Shown in pieces: positions 41,301 to 53,778 of a DNA stretch of 64,000 bases. Every line of letters starts with the position of its first letter. Positions within the stretch are counted from its first letter, which is position 1. The stretch comes from Astropecten irregularis (taxonomy: Eukaryota > Echinodermata > Asteroidea > Paxillosida > Astropectinidae): contig OZ020256.1 in assembly GCA_963971285.1 (NCBI GenBank), positions 2,234,501 to 2,298,500 on the forward strand. Reading direction: 5' to 3'. The notes beneath the pieces are model-generated. The model had not been told where the DNA came from. It saw nothing but the letters and a program-made list of their open reading frames with translations, and did not search any database. The translations under genes and the position numbers were made by a program.

Positions 41301-44300
41301 TTCATGCTTGCTGTTTTCTTGGACCATTAAAACCTAAAAGGGTAAAAATAAATAATTATATCTACTTGAATTCAACGAAAAACCTTTATAACAATACAAT
41401 CTGTAAAATGAAAGGAATATTGCATTTTCAAGACGGGCACAATATGCCAATCATAAGAATCAAATTACGTTTTTTGTGGGATAATACAAAGTTAGACTTG
41501 CACTACTTAACGAGTCATAGTTACTTGTTGAAGCATCCTTTGTTTTGAATGTGCTGTCAAGTCGATATTTGAGAAGTTAGTTAGTGCAAGCATTAAAGCA
41601 AAAACAAGAACGAAAACATTAGCTATGGCAGCGAGAGCAGCAACAACAGCAACATGTGCAGCAGTGGCAGCGACAACAGCAGCAGCAGCACAGCAACAAA
41701 CATGATAACAATGACGCAAAGTTAATGATGAGACTGTGATCTGGTAAACACAGCCAATGTCTTAGCATTACATTATTAAAATCGACTCCTTGTGCATTTT
41801 GTTCTGAGATGAAAGTCATCAAAGGGTTAGCTTCATAAGTGCAATCCAACATCAAAGATGAAGTTGATCATCTCTGTGTGACTCCTGTCTTACCCTCTGC
41901 TCAGCTTGCCTGGCTGATTCCTCCCTAGCCTCCGCTACCAGCCTGTTCAACTCCTCGCACCGGTTAGTCTTTCCCTCCAGCTGTGTCTGAAGGTCGTCCA
42001 GCCTGGCGATGGACTCTTGCTCCCGGCTGGAGAGTTGGCGGTTCTGCTGGTTCAAAGTCTCCGCAGATTCCTCTGCCTTGGATAACGATTCCTGTAGGGC
42101 AAACCATTACTGCCTTGAGCAACTTAATTCAACTGAACAATTCAGTTCATTGGGAAGAGTAAAGGAGGTAACAAGGTAGGGTCAAAGTGGCAAATAAGAT
42201 GTAAATCTTGTCCCATACAGTTACGTGTCCTACAACCAAGAAGACATCATATACATATAGAAACAATGTCATTCTACCTTCGCATCGTGTAGTTGCTGTT
42301 GCAGATGTTGTATTTGATCATGTAGATGGCTCTTTTCCTTCACCATTACCGATTGCTGCTGCTGTAAGGTCTCTAGCTCAGACGACAGCGTGTCACACTA
42401 AAAAGCAATCAAATAGTAAAAATAAAGTGTAACAAAAAAAAGTGTATCCAGTATCAATGCGGATCCAAAAGGACAAGCAATTCTATACCTACAATGCAGA
42501 CCTATACTGAGGCAAACTCACCTTGGTCTGCAGGGCGTTCCTGGTTCTGTTGGCTTCATCTTCTTGTTCCTCTAGTCGGCGTTGCAGCTCTGCTACTTGG
42601 CTTGTCTTTCCATCCAGCTGCCTTTGCATCTGTTCCCTGTCAAACATCAACGATAAAAAAAAAAATGGACTCAGACCCAGACCCAGACTCATACATACAT
42701 TGAATGAGAATATACCATCAATGAGCATAAAACGTGGCATCTACACTCTGTATGGTATTGTACCATCCTCAATACTACGCAAAATCTTCTAGCAGATAGC
42801 TAGCGTTATGCTGTATGGGTTTAAAAAGTTGGGCTCTTTTTTCTTTGTGCAAACTCACTGTGTTAGTGTCAGCTGAGACTGCAAACTCAGGGTTTGTTTC
42901 CGAGCATTCAACGCCCTCTCCGTAGCGGCAGACAGCTGGTGGTCTTGCTCTTCCTTGAGCTTCTGCAACCTGGAATGTCAAAAAGTAAAAATATGAGAAA
43001 GATCCAATGGAATGAAAATGTGGGTAGACAAGAGCTTGCTTGTTGACGGTTCCAAGATATGGAGGCCTTCGGAGGCCTGCGGTCAATCTCACAAAGCGCT
43101 ATTAGCTATAGATCTTAATTACCAAGCAAGGTTGGAATCAGCAAGCAAATCACTATGGTGACACTTACAACTCAACGTAAGATTAATCTTTGTGCAGTGT
43201 GAAATCCAGGGCTGGTAGCATGATCTCTATGAATTTTAAAAAGGATCTTGATTTTTGGATCATGCTCACATCTCCTTCTGCTCCTCTCCATTTTGTTTCC
43301 ACCGAGCAGCAAACAGCTCCTTCGCATCCGCCAGTTCCTTGGCTGCCTTCTCAACCTTATGCTCCATCCTATCCGACTCCTTCTCCGCATAGTCTAGCAC
43401 GTCCGTCAATGTATTGACCACTTGCTCTGCGTCCGCAGGGCCGGAGTAGTTTACCTTGCGCACCAGTGTGCGCCCTCTCTTGGCAGCATGGTGGATGACA
43501 AGGGTGTTGATCTGGGTCAGTGCGGCGTTGCAAGATTGTAGTTGTCCCTGGAGGCTGGAGACCTTGCAACCGGCATCCTGAAGTACCTATTCCAGACAAC
43601 ATGAGTCTGACTGATTCAATCACATTCCACAAATGATACACTTGCTGTGATGGGACTAAATGTAGGTAGCAGTCAACAACAAAACCAGAAGAGCTTTCAT
43701 TTAATACAAAAATTGAAAGAAATCGGCTAGGGTGTAATTCTACTACACTTTTTGGCTATTTGTCATAAGAATGGGAATTAAAAGGCCAGACTTGAAGTTT
43801 TATTGCTAATTATCAACTTTCATAGATTCTTAACATTTTTATTTTGTCAATGATCACATGAAGTAATGGACAAATTGTACAGTGAGCCAATTGCCCCTCA
43901 AATTGATTATAGGAGCTGCCAAATTATTCTGATGGTCAAGCAATGGCAATGATCAGCTTATTTGGTCGTTTGCAAATCTCTTGTATTTCTGCCTCTTGGT
44001 CATATGGAGTTCATCTGTAAATAGGTTGAACGTACCCGAGCCTGTTGCTCATTTGAAGCCTCTACATCGGCAAACGTCTTCTGCAGCTGATTGATCAGCC
44101 TTTCTTGGCTCTCACCCTCTCTGCGTCTGAGGGGAAGAGGGGAGGATTAATTGAGAAGAAAAGACAGATTCAGACAGATTCTGTGTGTGCCATAAATACC
44201 AGCTGACAACATCAAAACATTACCATGATCTTGACTCGAATGAACTTCTTCGGATATAATATTTCTTGTTTTGAAGGCGCAAATTGGGGCCCGGAGCTTT

Positions 44301-45690
44301 ATCTTAGACCCACCTGAGCTCCAGCACAGAGTTCCTGCCGACGATGGTGTCATTAAGCTTTGTCTGCAGGTCAATGATGGCCGTCCGGAACAACACCTTC
44401 TGCTGCTCACAAAGGTCATTGCACTATTAACAAGGAAAGAAAACCAAAAGGGTGGACTAGTCAAGTTGGCGTTTAAGTTCACTCAGCCAGGTCATGTAGT
44501 GACAGTGTTATTGGATGCAATTTTTCTATCTGAGGGACAGAGAATTCGTTCACCAACCTCTTTCAGTTTTGAATCTAGATGAAACACTCGGGCTTTTGTA
44601 TCTTCCAGCTGTTGCGCCAACTGGTTTCTGCACAGGGGAAGATACACACACAAGTCAAGAACAGGCCTAGCTTTAAACAGCAGTAAATTGCAACTTGTTG
44701 CTGGATAAAGATATAGACAGTACAGAAAATAACGGGGTCTAGATCTGTTCTATTGCACGGTGAAGACTTACTTGGACGTTGGGTATGTAGCTGGGTTGGT
44801 ATACGGAATGTCAGGCTGTGTTGATGTCCCTGTCCGATCACTGCTTGCCGATGAGGGGTCTACGACCACAGGATGTACAAGTACCTTCTGATGACTGCCT
44901 TCCCTGAAAGCACGGGCTCCTGAGAGGTCCTCATCATCAGCAGGGAACCTCCTTGGTGGGTACTCGCTGGGACTCGACTTGCTCAGAGTCAGAGGATGTG
45001 GGTCGCTCAAGATACCGCCGAGTTCCGGCAAGCTCTCCAACAGGCGGATGTCGGTCGTGATTAGTGACTCTGGCGAGCTTGCATTGTTACCAGCTACAGT
45101 ATGTGAGTTTGCTTTTAGGTGCTGATGGCCTGATGACGTTGTTGATGTTGATGATGCGTAGTCTTCGCCGAATGGCCTGGATATTGTGGCTTCAGCAGCT
45201 GAGAGGGCCTTTGCAATCGAGTCTCTGTTTTGCTGTGCTAACTGTCTCAGCTGCGATCTGAGGGAACAAGAACAATTTGATGAAATATTGCTTGACACGG
45301 ACAGGACTTGTGCCCCATTTCATGGCTTTCCTACCCAAACAAATTCCCAGTTACTACTGTTATCATTCTATACTTACTCTAGTTACAGAAAAATGTGTGC
45401 ACTGGTTAGTATGGCAAACATATTATGACTCATGAGTATCATAATGACAAATTGACAATTACATATTGACATACTTGAAGGTACTCAGTGCAAGTAACTA
45501 GTCTAGTTTTAATGATCGTAAGTTCAGTAATTAATAGTCCGTCAAGATTAAATGTCACCTTCAAGGACCAAGGGTTCCATTGTATTTTTTGTACTACTTA
45601 CTGCAAATCCAGAATGACTTGTTGTTCAAATGGAGCTGTTGTCGCTGCTGATTCTTTGGGCGAAGTTTCACCTGAGGCTGAGGTACTCAT
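35969..45690 (-). CDS. CCDC158: CCDC158-like coiled-coil protein (21 coding exons)
   Basis: Exons: 45690-45602, 45257-44772, 44627-44558, 44423-44314, 44126-44036, 43586-43270, 42969-42859, 42636-42522, 42397-42278, 42091-41894, 41333-40974, 40646-40503, 40349-40158, 39725-39557, 39221-39109, 38957-38799, 38681-38589, 38303-37762, 36807-36455, 36330-36220, 36063-35969. They sum to 4038 bp, exactly 1346 codons with the stop, and every junction is in frame. The orthology call rests on several blocks recalled from vertebrate CCDC158: the ERQEQDLVRLKLKHKL block, MQKQVTAKRSEIDALQS, the IIDLQTKLND block, and the last residues MASMIKRQDTRIKKCKEQEQ. The vertebrate protein is about 1100 aa, so this one is longer, mainly in the N-terminal and C-terminal low-complexity regions. 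Mostly coiled coil; no enzymatic domain. Molecular role not established. Confidence 0.9.
37212..37336. mobile_element. Palindromic element family M1, best-preserved copy
   Basis: AGGGCCTGTTTGTTTCAGGC at the left and GCCTGAAACAAACAGGCCCT at the right are perfect reverse complements over 20 bp; the interior ATCAGTGATC and GATCACTGAT continue the arms. CCDC158 intron between exons 18 and 19. Confidence 0.85.
37640..37745 (+). mobile_element. tRNA-derived SINE family S2, 3'-truncated copy
   Basis: Contains AGATTGTGGGTTCAAGTCC and GGTGCTTGCATCCTAGGGCA followed by AGACACTTT. It abuts CCDC158 exon 37762-38303 on its 3' side, within about 17 bp. Confidence 0.7.
38589..44627 (-). CDS. CCDC158: CCDC158 exons 3-17: continuous coiled-coil core
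   Basis: Fifteen exons encode about 750 residues of near-unbroken heptad pattern rich in Gln, Glu, Lys, Arg and Leu (for example ELEVSRGETERKAASLEERN in 41333-40974). Most introns from 42278 down to 39557, and again in 39109-38589, fall in phase 0, so coiled-coil exons could be skipped in frame. The exon 43586-43270 also carries a non-heptad stretch (NYSGPADAEQVVNTLTDVL). The exon 41333-40974 is the longest of the core (360 bp). Confidence 0.88.
39390..39489. repeat. Fold-back repeat in CCDC158 intron (dispersed family)
   Basis: ATGCTTGGAGTTAGGAGG and CCTCCTAACTCCAAGCAT are exact reverse complements. Half-copies of the same family are seen near 3745-3780, 14755-14815, 17548-17700, 19590-19690, 36130-36210 and 52190-52240, with words AATGACCTGAAAT, GGGCCTGA and AAACTGCTCATCAG. 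Confidence 0.75.
44772..45690 (-). CDS. CCDC158: CCDC158 exons 1-2: start and disordered Ser-rich head
   Basis: The start is ATG at 45690 (MSTSASGETSPKESAATTAP). Exon 1 is 45690-45602 (phase 2 exit, GTAAGT), exon 2 is 45257-44772. Exon 2 opens with a short helix (SQLRQLAQQNRDSIAKALSA) and then about 130 residues rich in Ser, Pro, Thr and Asp, likely disordered. No in-frame upstream ATG or signal peptide is seen, as expected for a cytoplasmic coiled-coil protein. Confidence 0.82.
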
Positions 45691-45982
45691 TTTGTCCTAT
45701 CAATCAGAATGCATCAAAACATCTAATATTTATGGCAAAAATTATAATAGCAATAAAACTATTAAAACTAAAAGGCATACATCTGACATTAGTACATGAA
45801 CGTATGTGTACATGACGTCCCCGTAAGGGTGTGCTTTTCTTTAAATTATTGAACCAGCATAACCCCCAAGGTCCATTTTATTTTGACATGTTTGAACGTG
45901 TGTGCCTACAAATCATGTCAAAACAAAATTTGAAAATACAAATTGATCTAGTCTAGCTAGTACTACTAGTACTAGCTGTAGT

Positions 45983-46070
45983 AACTGTAGCTCTATATTA
46001 CTCCTGACGTTGTTGTCCTGTATATGACAACAACGATCAGGAGTAATATTGGGCTACAGTTACTGCAGCT
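45983..46070. repeat. Long palindrome upstream of CCDC158
   Basis: AGTAACTGTAGCTC, ATATTACTCCTGA and GTTGTTGTC on the left pair with GACAACAAC, TCAGGAGTAATAT and CTACAGTTACT on the right, around a TGTATAT centre. Arms of about 40 bp with few mismatches, about 300 bp upstream of the CCDC158 start codon. Confidence 0.8.
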
Positions 46071-47989
46071 ACATGTTCAGTTACATTTACACTAACACAA
46101 CAGCAGCTAGGGCCTACATCACTGTCTAACGAGTAACCGTACTTACACTGACAAAAAAGTGACATTATTATCAGTCGATTACCACACAATTCCTTATTTT
46201 ATTTTCATCCATTTATGCGAAACACGAGCCACGGCCATACCTTGTATCATCCCCCGCAATATCGGGACGGGAATTATTCGTCAGCATCTACTGAAAAGTG
46301 AAAACATAAAAAATTTCCTGGAAACCATTATCCATCATGTTTGAATAAAACCGCTTCCATCGCGGAAGAACGTTTGTTTGTTGACAAAACCGCCAGCGCG
46401 TAAAATAGAGCGCCCTCCATTGACACAGGTTGGATAATGTGGCGCGCATGTGGGCGTGGTAGATGTGGGCGTGGCGGCTAGTACAAAATAATAAGTGAAA
46501 CTTGGGGTGGGGTGGAGATGAAGGTGGATGGGCATTTGTGTGGTTGGTGTGTTAGGTGGGGTGGTCTTTGGGCCAGGAAGATGTATGAGGATGGAATTAA
46601 AGTGATAAAATGGTTCGGCCGCAGATAGGCTTCTAGGTGAGGTCAGGGGGACTAGGAAAGTTCCGATTCGATCCTAGCTTCCACATTTTGGGGGATAGTC
46701 CTGCAGAAAATTGGATAATTTGCCAGATAATTATACCAGATAATAGTGTAATAGTTGTAAGAACTGTGGTCCTAATCGGTAGCCGATATATTATTGGACG
46801 TTTATCACAGATTAATGCACTTTGGCTCGAGGGATATATGATTTTACGCAAGATTTTTTTTCTCAGGAGTTTTTTTTTTCTTAAAGGAGAGCCTCCATCG
46901 AAGGCGATAAGAATCACGGTAGTAACCCCCTTTACTGAAAACTCTCGGCTACTGGCGCCTAAGTATAGGGCCTACGTGTCCATGTAGTGCTGCCTGCAGG
47001 GGTTGAAGAGAAATCTTGCTAATCTTCAGTTTGATATGAGGGCGGTCTTTATATCGGCCTGCCTGCCTGGCAAGATTATTATCATTAACTAGACTACTTT
47101 TCCCCCTAGGACACTAGACCGGTCATCAGTCCAAGATGTTTACTCTTACATTTTAGACAAAGAAATTAGCTATAATAAAACGCCCGATGGAATTGGCTAA
47201 AACCCAATATCGGGTTCACTTCATTTTTGCACAGAAGTAATTAACCTGACAGGAGACTTAAATTTGCCTAAAAAAGTCAACAACTGGGCAAAAGGTGATT
47301 TTTACTGTGATTCCATGATAACCTGTGGATTTTCAGGCGCAATGATGAGACCAAGAATTTGGGATATAATTAGCAGAGAAATAAATGACAGATAATTTAA
47401 ACAAATGAATCAAGCTGAACAGAAATGTAAAAGTTTCAAGTCATGATTTAATGAGCAATTCATTTTCATTTAAAAAAAAGTACAGTATTTTAATTAATTG
47501 CTTCACAATGGGAACAATTTTGGCCAAGAACCAAGACTAACGGTGTAAACATTCATCTTGTTGCAAACTTTGTTGTTAAAATTTTAAACAATTTGAGAAT
47601 AAATCTTTCAAAGATAAGAAAAAGAAGACAAATTTACTGGCAAAAAATAAACAGAATTCCCATTCCATGGTTGTTTTAGAATAAATCATACTTCGTACAG
47701 AGCAATAATTATATATTTCTGAAATGAGATGAAATAATTATTTGAAAGGCAGTAGGCCTACTGCTGAAATTGTCAAACAATGTGTGCCACACTGATGAAA
47801 ATTATACATTTATATGAAAATAATAAAACAAGGAGTAGAACCAATTATATTTAATTATGAAAACAAAACCTTTTTGGAACAATTCATTAAGCTTAAACAT
47901 GGATTTTTCTTTATAAAGCTGATCTTTGTTGTATAAATTGACATTTTCACACAAACTGCAGTATCCCCTTATCAGTTATACCTGGGGCA

Positions 47990-48240
47990 TTTTAAAGTTC
48001 TCTGTTCTGTCTCTGGCTTTGGCTCAATTTCGTACATCCATATTAAAGCTTATTAGTAACAAGTACCAAAACAGAGGCTTTTGGCTACGGCTTGGAAGAA
48101 GATATTCTGGTTGTGACCATGATAACTGAGCTTTAGCTTCAATAAAAAAATCTGCAGCCTATTATTTTCAGTATTTGGATGACAGAGACAAGCCAAAGCC
48201 GGACCCGGAGCCAAAGCCAAAGTTTTGAACAAAGCCCCCC
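47990..48240. mobile_element. Family M4 element, diverged copy
   Basis: Shares GTCTCTGGCTTTGGCTC, AACAGAGGCTTTTGGCT and GGATGACAGAGACAAGCC with the other copies, in the same fold-back form. It lies just beyond the ALG8 stop codon (48289) and may be part of its 3' UTR. Confidence 0.55.
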
Positions 48241-48288
48241 GCTCCTGGATTTTCTGAGCACACTGACTAGGAATTTTCTACACAAGTT

Positions 48289-51200
48289 TCAACTGGATTT
48301 GTCTGGTCTTCTGCCTCCTCTGCCTAGCGTCACCACATTGAGTTTCAGCCAGCAGTAGGTGATGCCCATGGCACAATAAACCGACGTAAGCATGAGCGGC
48401 AGGAATTCGTACCTGCGCAGCGAGGGCGCCATACTGTGCAGTAGGTTCTTGTAGACAAAGAGTGGCACCAGACCGAGGACATACAAGGTTTCCACAGAGG
48501 AGAGCAAAGGGAGACTGGGGAATAGACCAGCTGGCTTATTGGTGTATCTAGTAGAGAGATGAATGGACACATTTATTAATACAAACCTATCACACAAATT
48601 CAGTTATGCTTTAGTTGTCCGGATATTTTCAATAATTCCAGTAAGAGATTTTGTTCCATAATTTCATGAATCTTCTTTCTGGACCTCAAGGAGATGACAA
48701 TTTTCCATTGCCTTAGACAAAGAATTGTTTTTTTTCCATTGAAAAGTAAACACAGACAAATTGACTGGAGTGGGATTCAAACCGGTGACCTCCTGAATAC
48801 CGTACAGGCGCTCTACCAACTGAGCTATCTAGCCCTACGTTGGTTGTGTCCCTAATGGTCAATTATCTTGGTTCGTTTGGCAGTCAGATGCCATGAAACC
48901 ACTCCCATTCTACTATAATGATCAAATGAAAAATAATTTTGGAAATGCCCATCATCACTATTAATCTGAAAACAAGATTTTGCGAATGATCTTTAGATGA
49001 AAAAAAAAGGTTTTACAGTAATGGAATATAATTTAAATTTCACAAGAAATTGAATTCACTCATTCTAGCTAAGAATTAGACATACAACATGTTATTAAAA
49101 GGGGCCCACAATTTATCATAATGATCTGGAAATGATATCTGAGATTCAATCACCTATGAATGTTACTGAGACCGATGACAGCAATGACTGTGTAGGCTAA
49201 CATGAGGCAGACTTTGATTGGCGTTTCTGTCAAATAAACAACAACAAAATATATAAACAGGTCAACTTGATTGATTTCTACAACTACGATTTTATCTTCA
49301 AAGAGGGAGAAAAGTTTTGTTCATTTGTGGAATGAGCTGGTATTGCAGCTTTCTGGCATTGAGTGACATTTGGAGGGATATCTCTCCAATAATCAGGAGA
49401 AAAACCGAAGACCGTTCTGCAGATAAGCATCAAACTAGTGCATGCAGCCGCAGCCTGTCAAAATGTGTCCTTACTATTGACGCCTGGCAAAATTCCACTC
49501 ATTGAACCGCTGATGCAAACTTCCAACCAGTTTTTATTATTGGTATCTGACATTTAAAATCTACCTCTGTTACTCAGTTGAAATCTCTTCTGGGACAATT
49601 CTTAAAGATCTTAACAGTTCAAGTCAACAAACTAATGTCACAGCTGAAACGTAAAATGTCAAGGCTGATGATCTTGTCTGACGAGTCTTCACTCGACCAC
49701 TGGACCGTTGAAATTACCTTGGACAAGATCTTTCAAACGGTACGTGGAATTTGTGACAAATGATATTATCTTCCCGAGCAGTGTTGTTGAAGCTTGAGAA
49801 CTTCTGGAGACCTGAACAGCACAAGTCAGCACAAATCCTGTGTCTTAATATTACACTGGCCACGCTTATACGACATGGGGTCGATTTCACCAAACTCATC
49901 TTCGTCACTTACTTTCAATCATAAGACTTATGATGCATTGCAGTCCTACGAAGGATACAATGGGTTTTCCTTCATAACTCAAGTTACGATCACACTTATA
50001 TTATCCTGAAATTTGAGTTAATTGTCTTTGTGATTTATAACGTCATCACACTTAGCTCAAATGGCAATTAGAAATGGATACACTTCGTGATATCAACTCC
50101 TGACATCTATAGGCAATGAATGCCAAACGGCATGAGATCCTTTCCGCCTGACCTTACCTGCTTGAGTGAAAAGCAGTGGGAACAGTGAGTAATGGCCAAC
50201 CGTTGATGCCATGAGAAAGACCTGTGCATCTTTCATGCTGTCGACAGCTAGGAGGCTAAGGAAATATAAAAAACAACAACAAATAACTGAATGAATACAT
50301 AGCGAAGGAAGATTCCAACTCCAAACATCCAAAGTTTATGTAGAGGAATTTTGCTGTTCTGTGTCCCACTAATTCAAATTTACTAGACTGGTCAATTTAT
50401 CACATTGAAATGACACTCACTCTAGTTTCTTCTAATTTGTACCACTAATATAATCATCCGAAACAGAGCCATCACTTGACCAATAAGGTTTCCCATCCAA
50501 GTTCGAGACAATATTTATACAGCATTCAAGTCAGTAAATATGTTTCGTAGATTCCCCACTGACAAACCTTCCTACAAATGCAGTTGTTTTGATAGCCCAG
50601 GGTCGATTTCACGAAGCCCTACGAACGATCGTAACTTGATTTACAAAGGTTAACCCATCGTTTCCTACGTAGGGCTGCAATGCATCATAAGTCCTACGAC
50701 TGATATTAAGTTACGATGAGTTTGGTGAAATCAACCCCTGCACATCCTAAATGACACCCATGACATGAGTGACAGTATTTCAATTTCCTGGTCTAAATCA
50801 TTAATCTGATCCTCCTAGCTACAGGTCTACATACCTGAGAGGTATGATGACCAGCATGATGGCCTTCTCATGGACATGGTATCCAAACATGAAGGAGCTG
50901 AAGGCACAGAGTGTAAGGCATCGTATGAACCCCTTAGGCCCGCTGGGGTATCTCCAGAGGTGAAGAAGAGCCGGCTGCAAGAGGAAGAGAATACCCCCAA
51001 TCATTGAAATCAGTATATAGATAAAATGCAAATTTGAAATGGAAAGAATATTCTGATTTTGTATTTGTGTCATTGTGTCCCTGGCAATTGCCTTGGTGCC
51101 CTTGATTATTGCCTTGCTGCCCCAACTCCAGAATTGAATTGGTGCCCCTTGGAAATTGCCAAAGTGCCCATGAATATGAACTTGTTGCACATTATAACTC

Positions 51201-53778
51201 CCTAGCCTACTATCATTGCCTTAATGGCCAAAATCCTCGCTTCAGTGCCATTGATCATTGCATTGAAGTCATTATTGCCTTGGTGCTGCAGACCTGTCCC
51301 AAGCTTCATGCCCCTTAATGCCCATATCATTGACTTTAGTGCCTATGAGTACTACCTAGGTGCCCCTCCTTTATGCCCCTTAAACTAGTGCCCTTGTAAC
51401 TGCCCAAGTGCCCCCACCTTCATCACTGCCTTGGTTCCACCATGATGATCCATATAACATACCATTTTCCCTAATAGCCTCCGAGTGCCCATAACAAAGA
51501 GAAAATTACCGTAAAATCCAGTTGCCACTCCAATATCAAATTTGAAAACAAAAACCCAACAAATTCTCCTAATGGCTTAGATAGTAACACCTACCAGAGC
51601 TGTGAGTACTGTGAGGACCAAGGTAGCAATAGCAGGCACAGATGGCAGAACAGTGTGGTTGAACTCCTGTACCAGACCACCTGTCATAGAGGCTGGGTTA
51701 GCATGCAGGCTCTCCGCAGATACAACGCCTAGTCTTGACCCTTTACAGCAGTAAAACACAAAATGTTCACACAAGAGAAATTTATAACAAGATTGTACTG
51801 CTTGTGTACTGCATGCTGAAAATTTTTACCTATGGTATATGGTACACAGGTGCGGATCCAAGGAGAACATTTAGGGGTCAAACACGAATCGAGTGAATCT
51901 CCAGCCTCCTCAATATCAAAACTTTGAGGGGGAGATCCCTCCAGACCCTCTCAGGCACAGACACCTTCAGGGGAGGTCAGTGGACTCCCCCTTCCCCCCA
52001 CCAAACAAACCTGGATCGGCCCACCTTGCCAAAGGTGATCTTCCTAAGTCTGTTGACCGTTGATGACACCCACAAAAATTGGTTATTTAATGAAAGAAGG
52101 CTGTGCCACCAGCCTGGGGCACCAAAACAAACACCTGAGTGCCAAGGTAGAAATATCAGGTTCTCCTAACCCTGAGCATTTTGTGTACATTTCAGGTCAT
52201 TATTTCAACTGATGAGCAATTGGCAGGAGTTTATAACTTGTATTGAACAAATTGACAAACAATTAAACCCTACCTATCAGAGTGGCTGCCTTGTCTGCAA
52301 AGTTGTAGAGTGCCCAGAAGTTAGGAGCCCAGTATGAGTGGCAAAGACCTCGCTTGAACGGGAAGAGCCTAGCCAGAACTTGAGGCAGTTGACCCTAAGA
52401 AAATGACAAGAAGTTTCATCATTGCTTTGCCGTCAAGATGGCAGAGGGAGATAAAGTTGACACAGGGTTAAATAGGACACTGGTATGTCAATTAAAAGGT
52501 CTTGGGTTCAAACCCAGGCTGGACTGAATTTTCCATGAAAAATGGCGTCACTGTCAATGGCCTCGGACAATCCCCTTTAATTTGCAGAAATCATTCTAAT
52601 TGGAAGAACATCTGCGCCGTGAGTGTGCAGATTAGGATCATTAACCGATGGTTGATGATAGATGTGCAGATTCATGAAAGAAATCTGGGTCACTCCACCA
52701 AAATGAGGCATGAGTTAGTATTTCTTGTATATCTTATACCCTGCCATAGTGCCAGCTGTTTTTCACATTAAAGAATGAAAACTATGTGTGCCCTAACATG
52801 TCAAGAAAAGACATGAATTCTCATCTGAAGGAGATATGCATGGTTGGTGGGTCTACTCCCCCAAAGCAAGATTTTGTCAGCTCCGATACAAGTTCATACA
52901 ACTGCAAAACAATAACAATGCATGTTCGCTTCAAAGTGTAGTCCGGCTAATCACAAGACCAGCTGGGCAATGTGCGCACATTAATCAAAGGATATAGTGA
53001 TGTAGGCTTACAGATGTATTACATAGAACATTCCTGATGGGTCATTCCACCATGTTGGGATATAAGATATATATGAACAAGGTCCAATTTCACAGCCCTG
53101 CTTTTTAGCACAAAAATGTGTGTACCATGAAAGTTCTGTCTTCATAAAAACAGGATTAACAACCTAAATTTCCATGTGTTATGTACCACTTGTACACACG
53201 TTTTTTGGCTGTTGTTCGTTGACCATAAATATCAAATGGAATGTTTTTAATGGTGGTTTGCTTTATTGAGCAAGACATTTCATGCTAAGCATTTTTGTTG
53301 TGCTTAACAGCTCCAGGAAATTGGCCCCTGGAGTCCACGTGAAATGTGCATGTGCATACCAGCCTTGCCAGCTGTTTTTCAAATCAGGGCCAACTGCTCC
53401 CTAATAATACGGAACTATGCATTAGTGCTGATCAAGAGTCACAGTCCAGGACTGCCAGATGTATCAAATGTTTATGTTTCTGGCTAAAACAACACAGTCA
53501 AAAATCCCATCACAATATGGAATCCAGAACCGTATTGAATGACATGGATTCTGCAAAAGAGATTTCATTTTAACTACCATACGCTGTTATCTTTTAAGAA
53601 CCTGTACATTACAGACTGCATAGAGCATTATCTTGGTTTGGGTGGAATGACCCATTCTTTGGGAATTCAATTACCATGGCAACGAATGGACCAAAGGAGA
53701 CGGCAAAGACACTGATGACGATAGCACCGAGGCTGAAGAGTCTTGAGATTGACAGGCTGGTCCACTGTACTCCTCCAT
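48289..53778 (-). CDS. ALG8: ALG8 exons 7-13: C-terminal membrane domain and stop
   Basis: Seven exons from 53778-53675 to 48547-48289 give the remaining TM helices, including the [20 protein letters not shown] block in exon 10 and [17 protein letters not shown] in the last exon. The C-terminus is [12 protein letters not shown], short and basic, and lacks any visible KKxx retrieval signal, as is usual for this polytopic enzyme. Stop TGA at 48289. Confidence 0.92.

Larger units (their letters stand above)
45691..48288. other. Spacer between CCDC158 (5') and ALG8 (3')
   Basis: No coding exon recognised. A GC-richer stretch at about 46320-46560 (minus strand AGTATACG-free, with GGGCGTGG-type words on the plus strand) is the likely CCDC158 promoter region. 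A long palindrome lies at 45983-46070. The rest (46.6-48.0 kb) is AT-rich spacer with an M4-like element next to the ALG8 stop. Confidence 0.5.
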
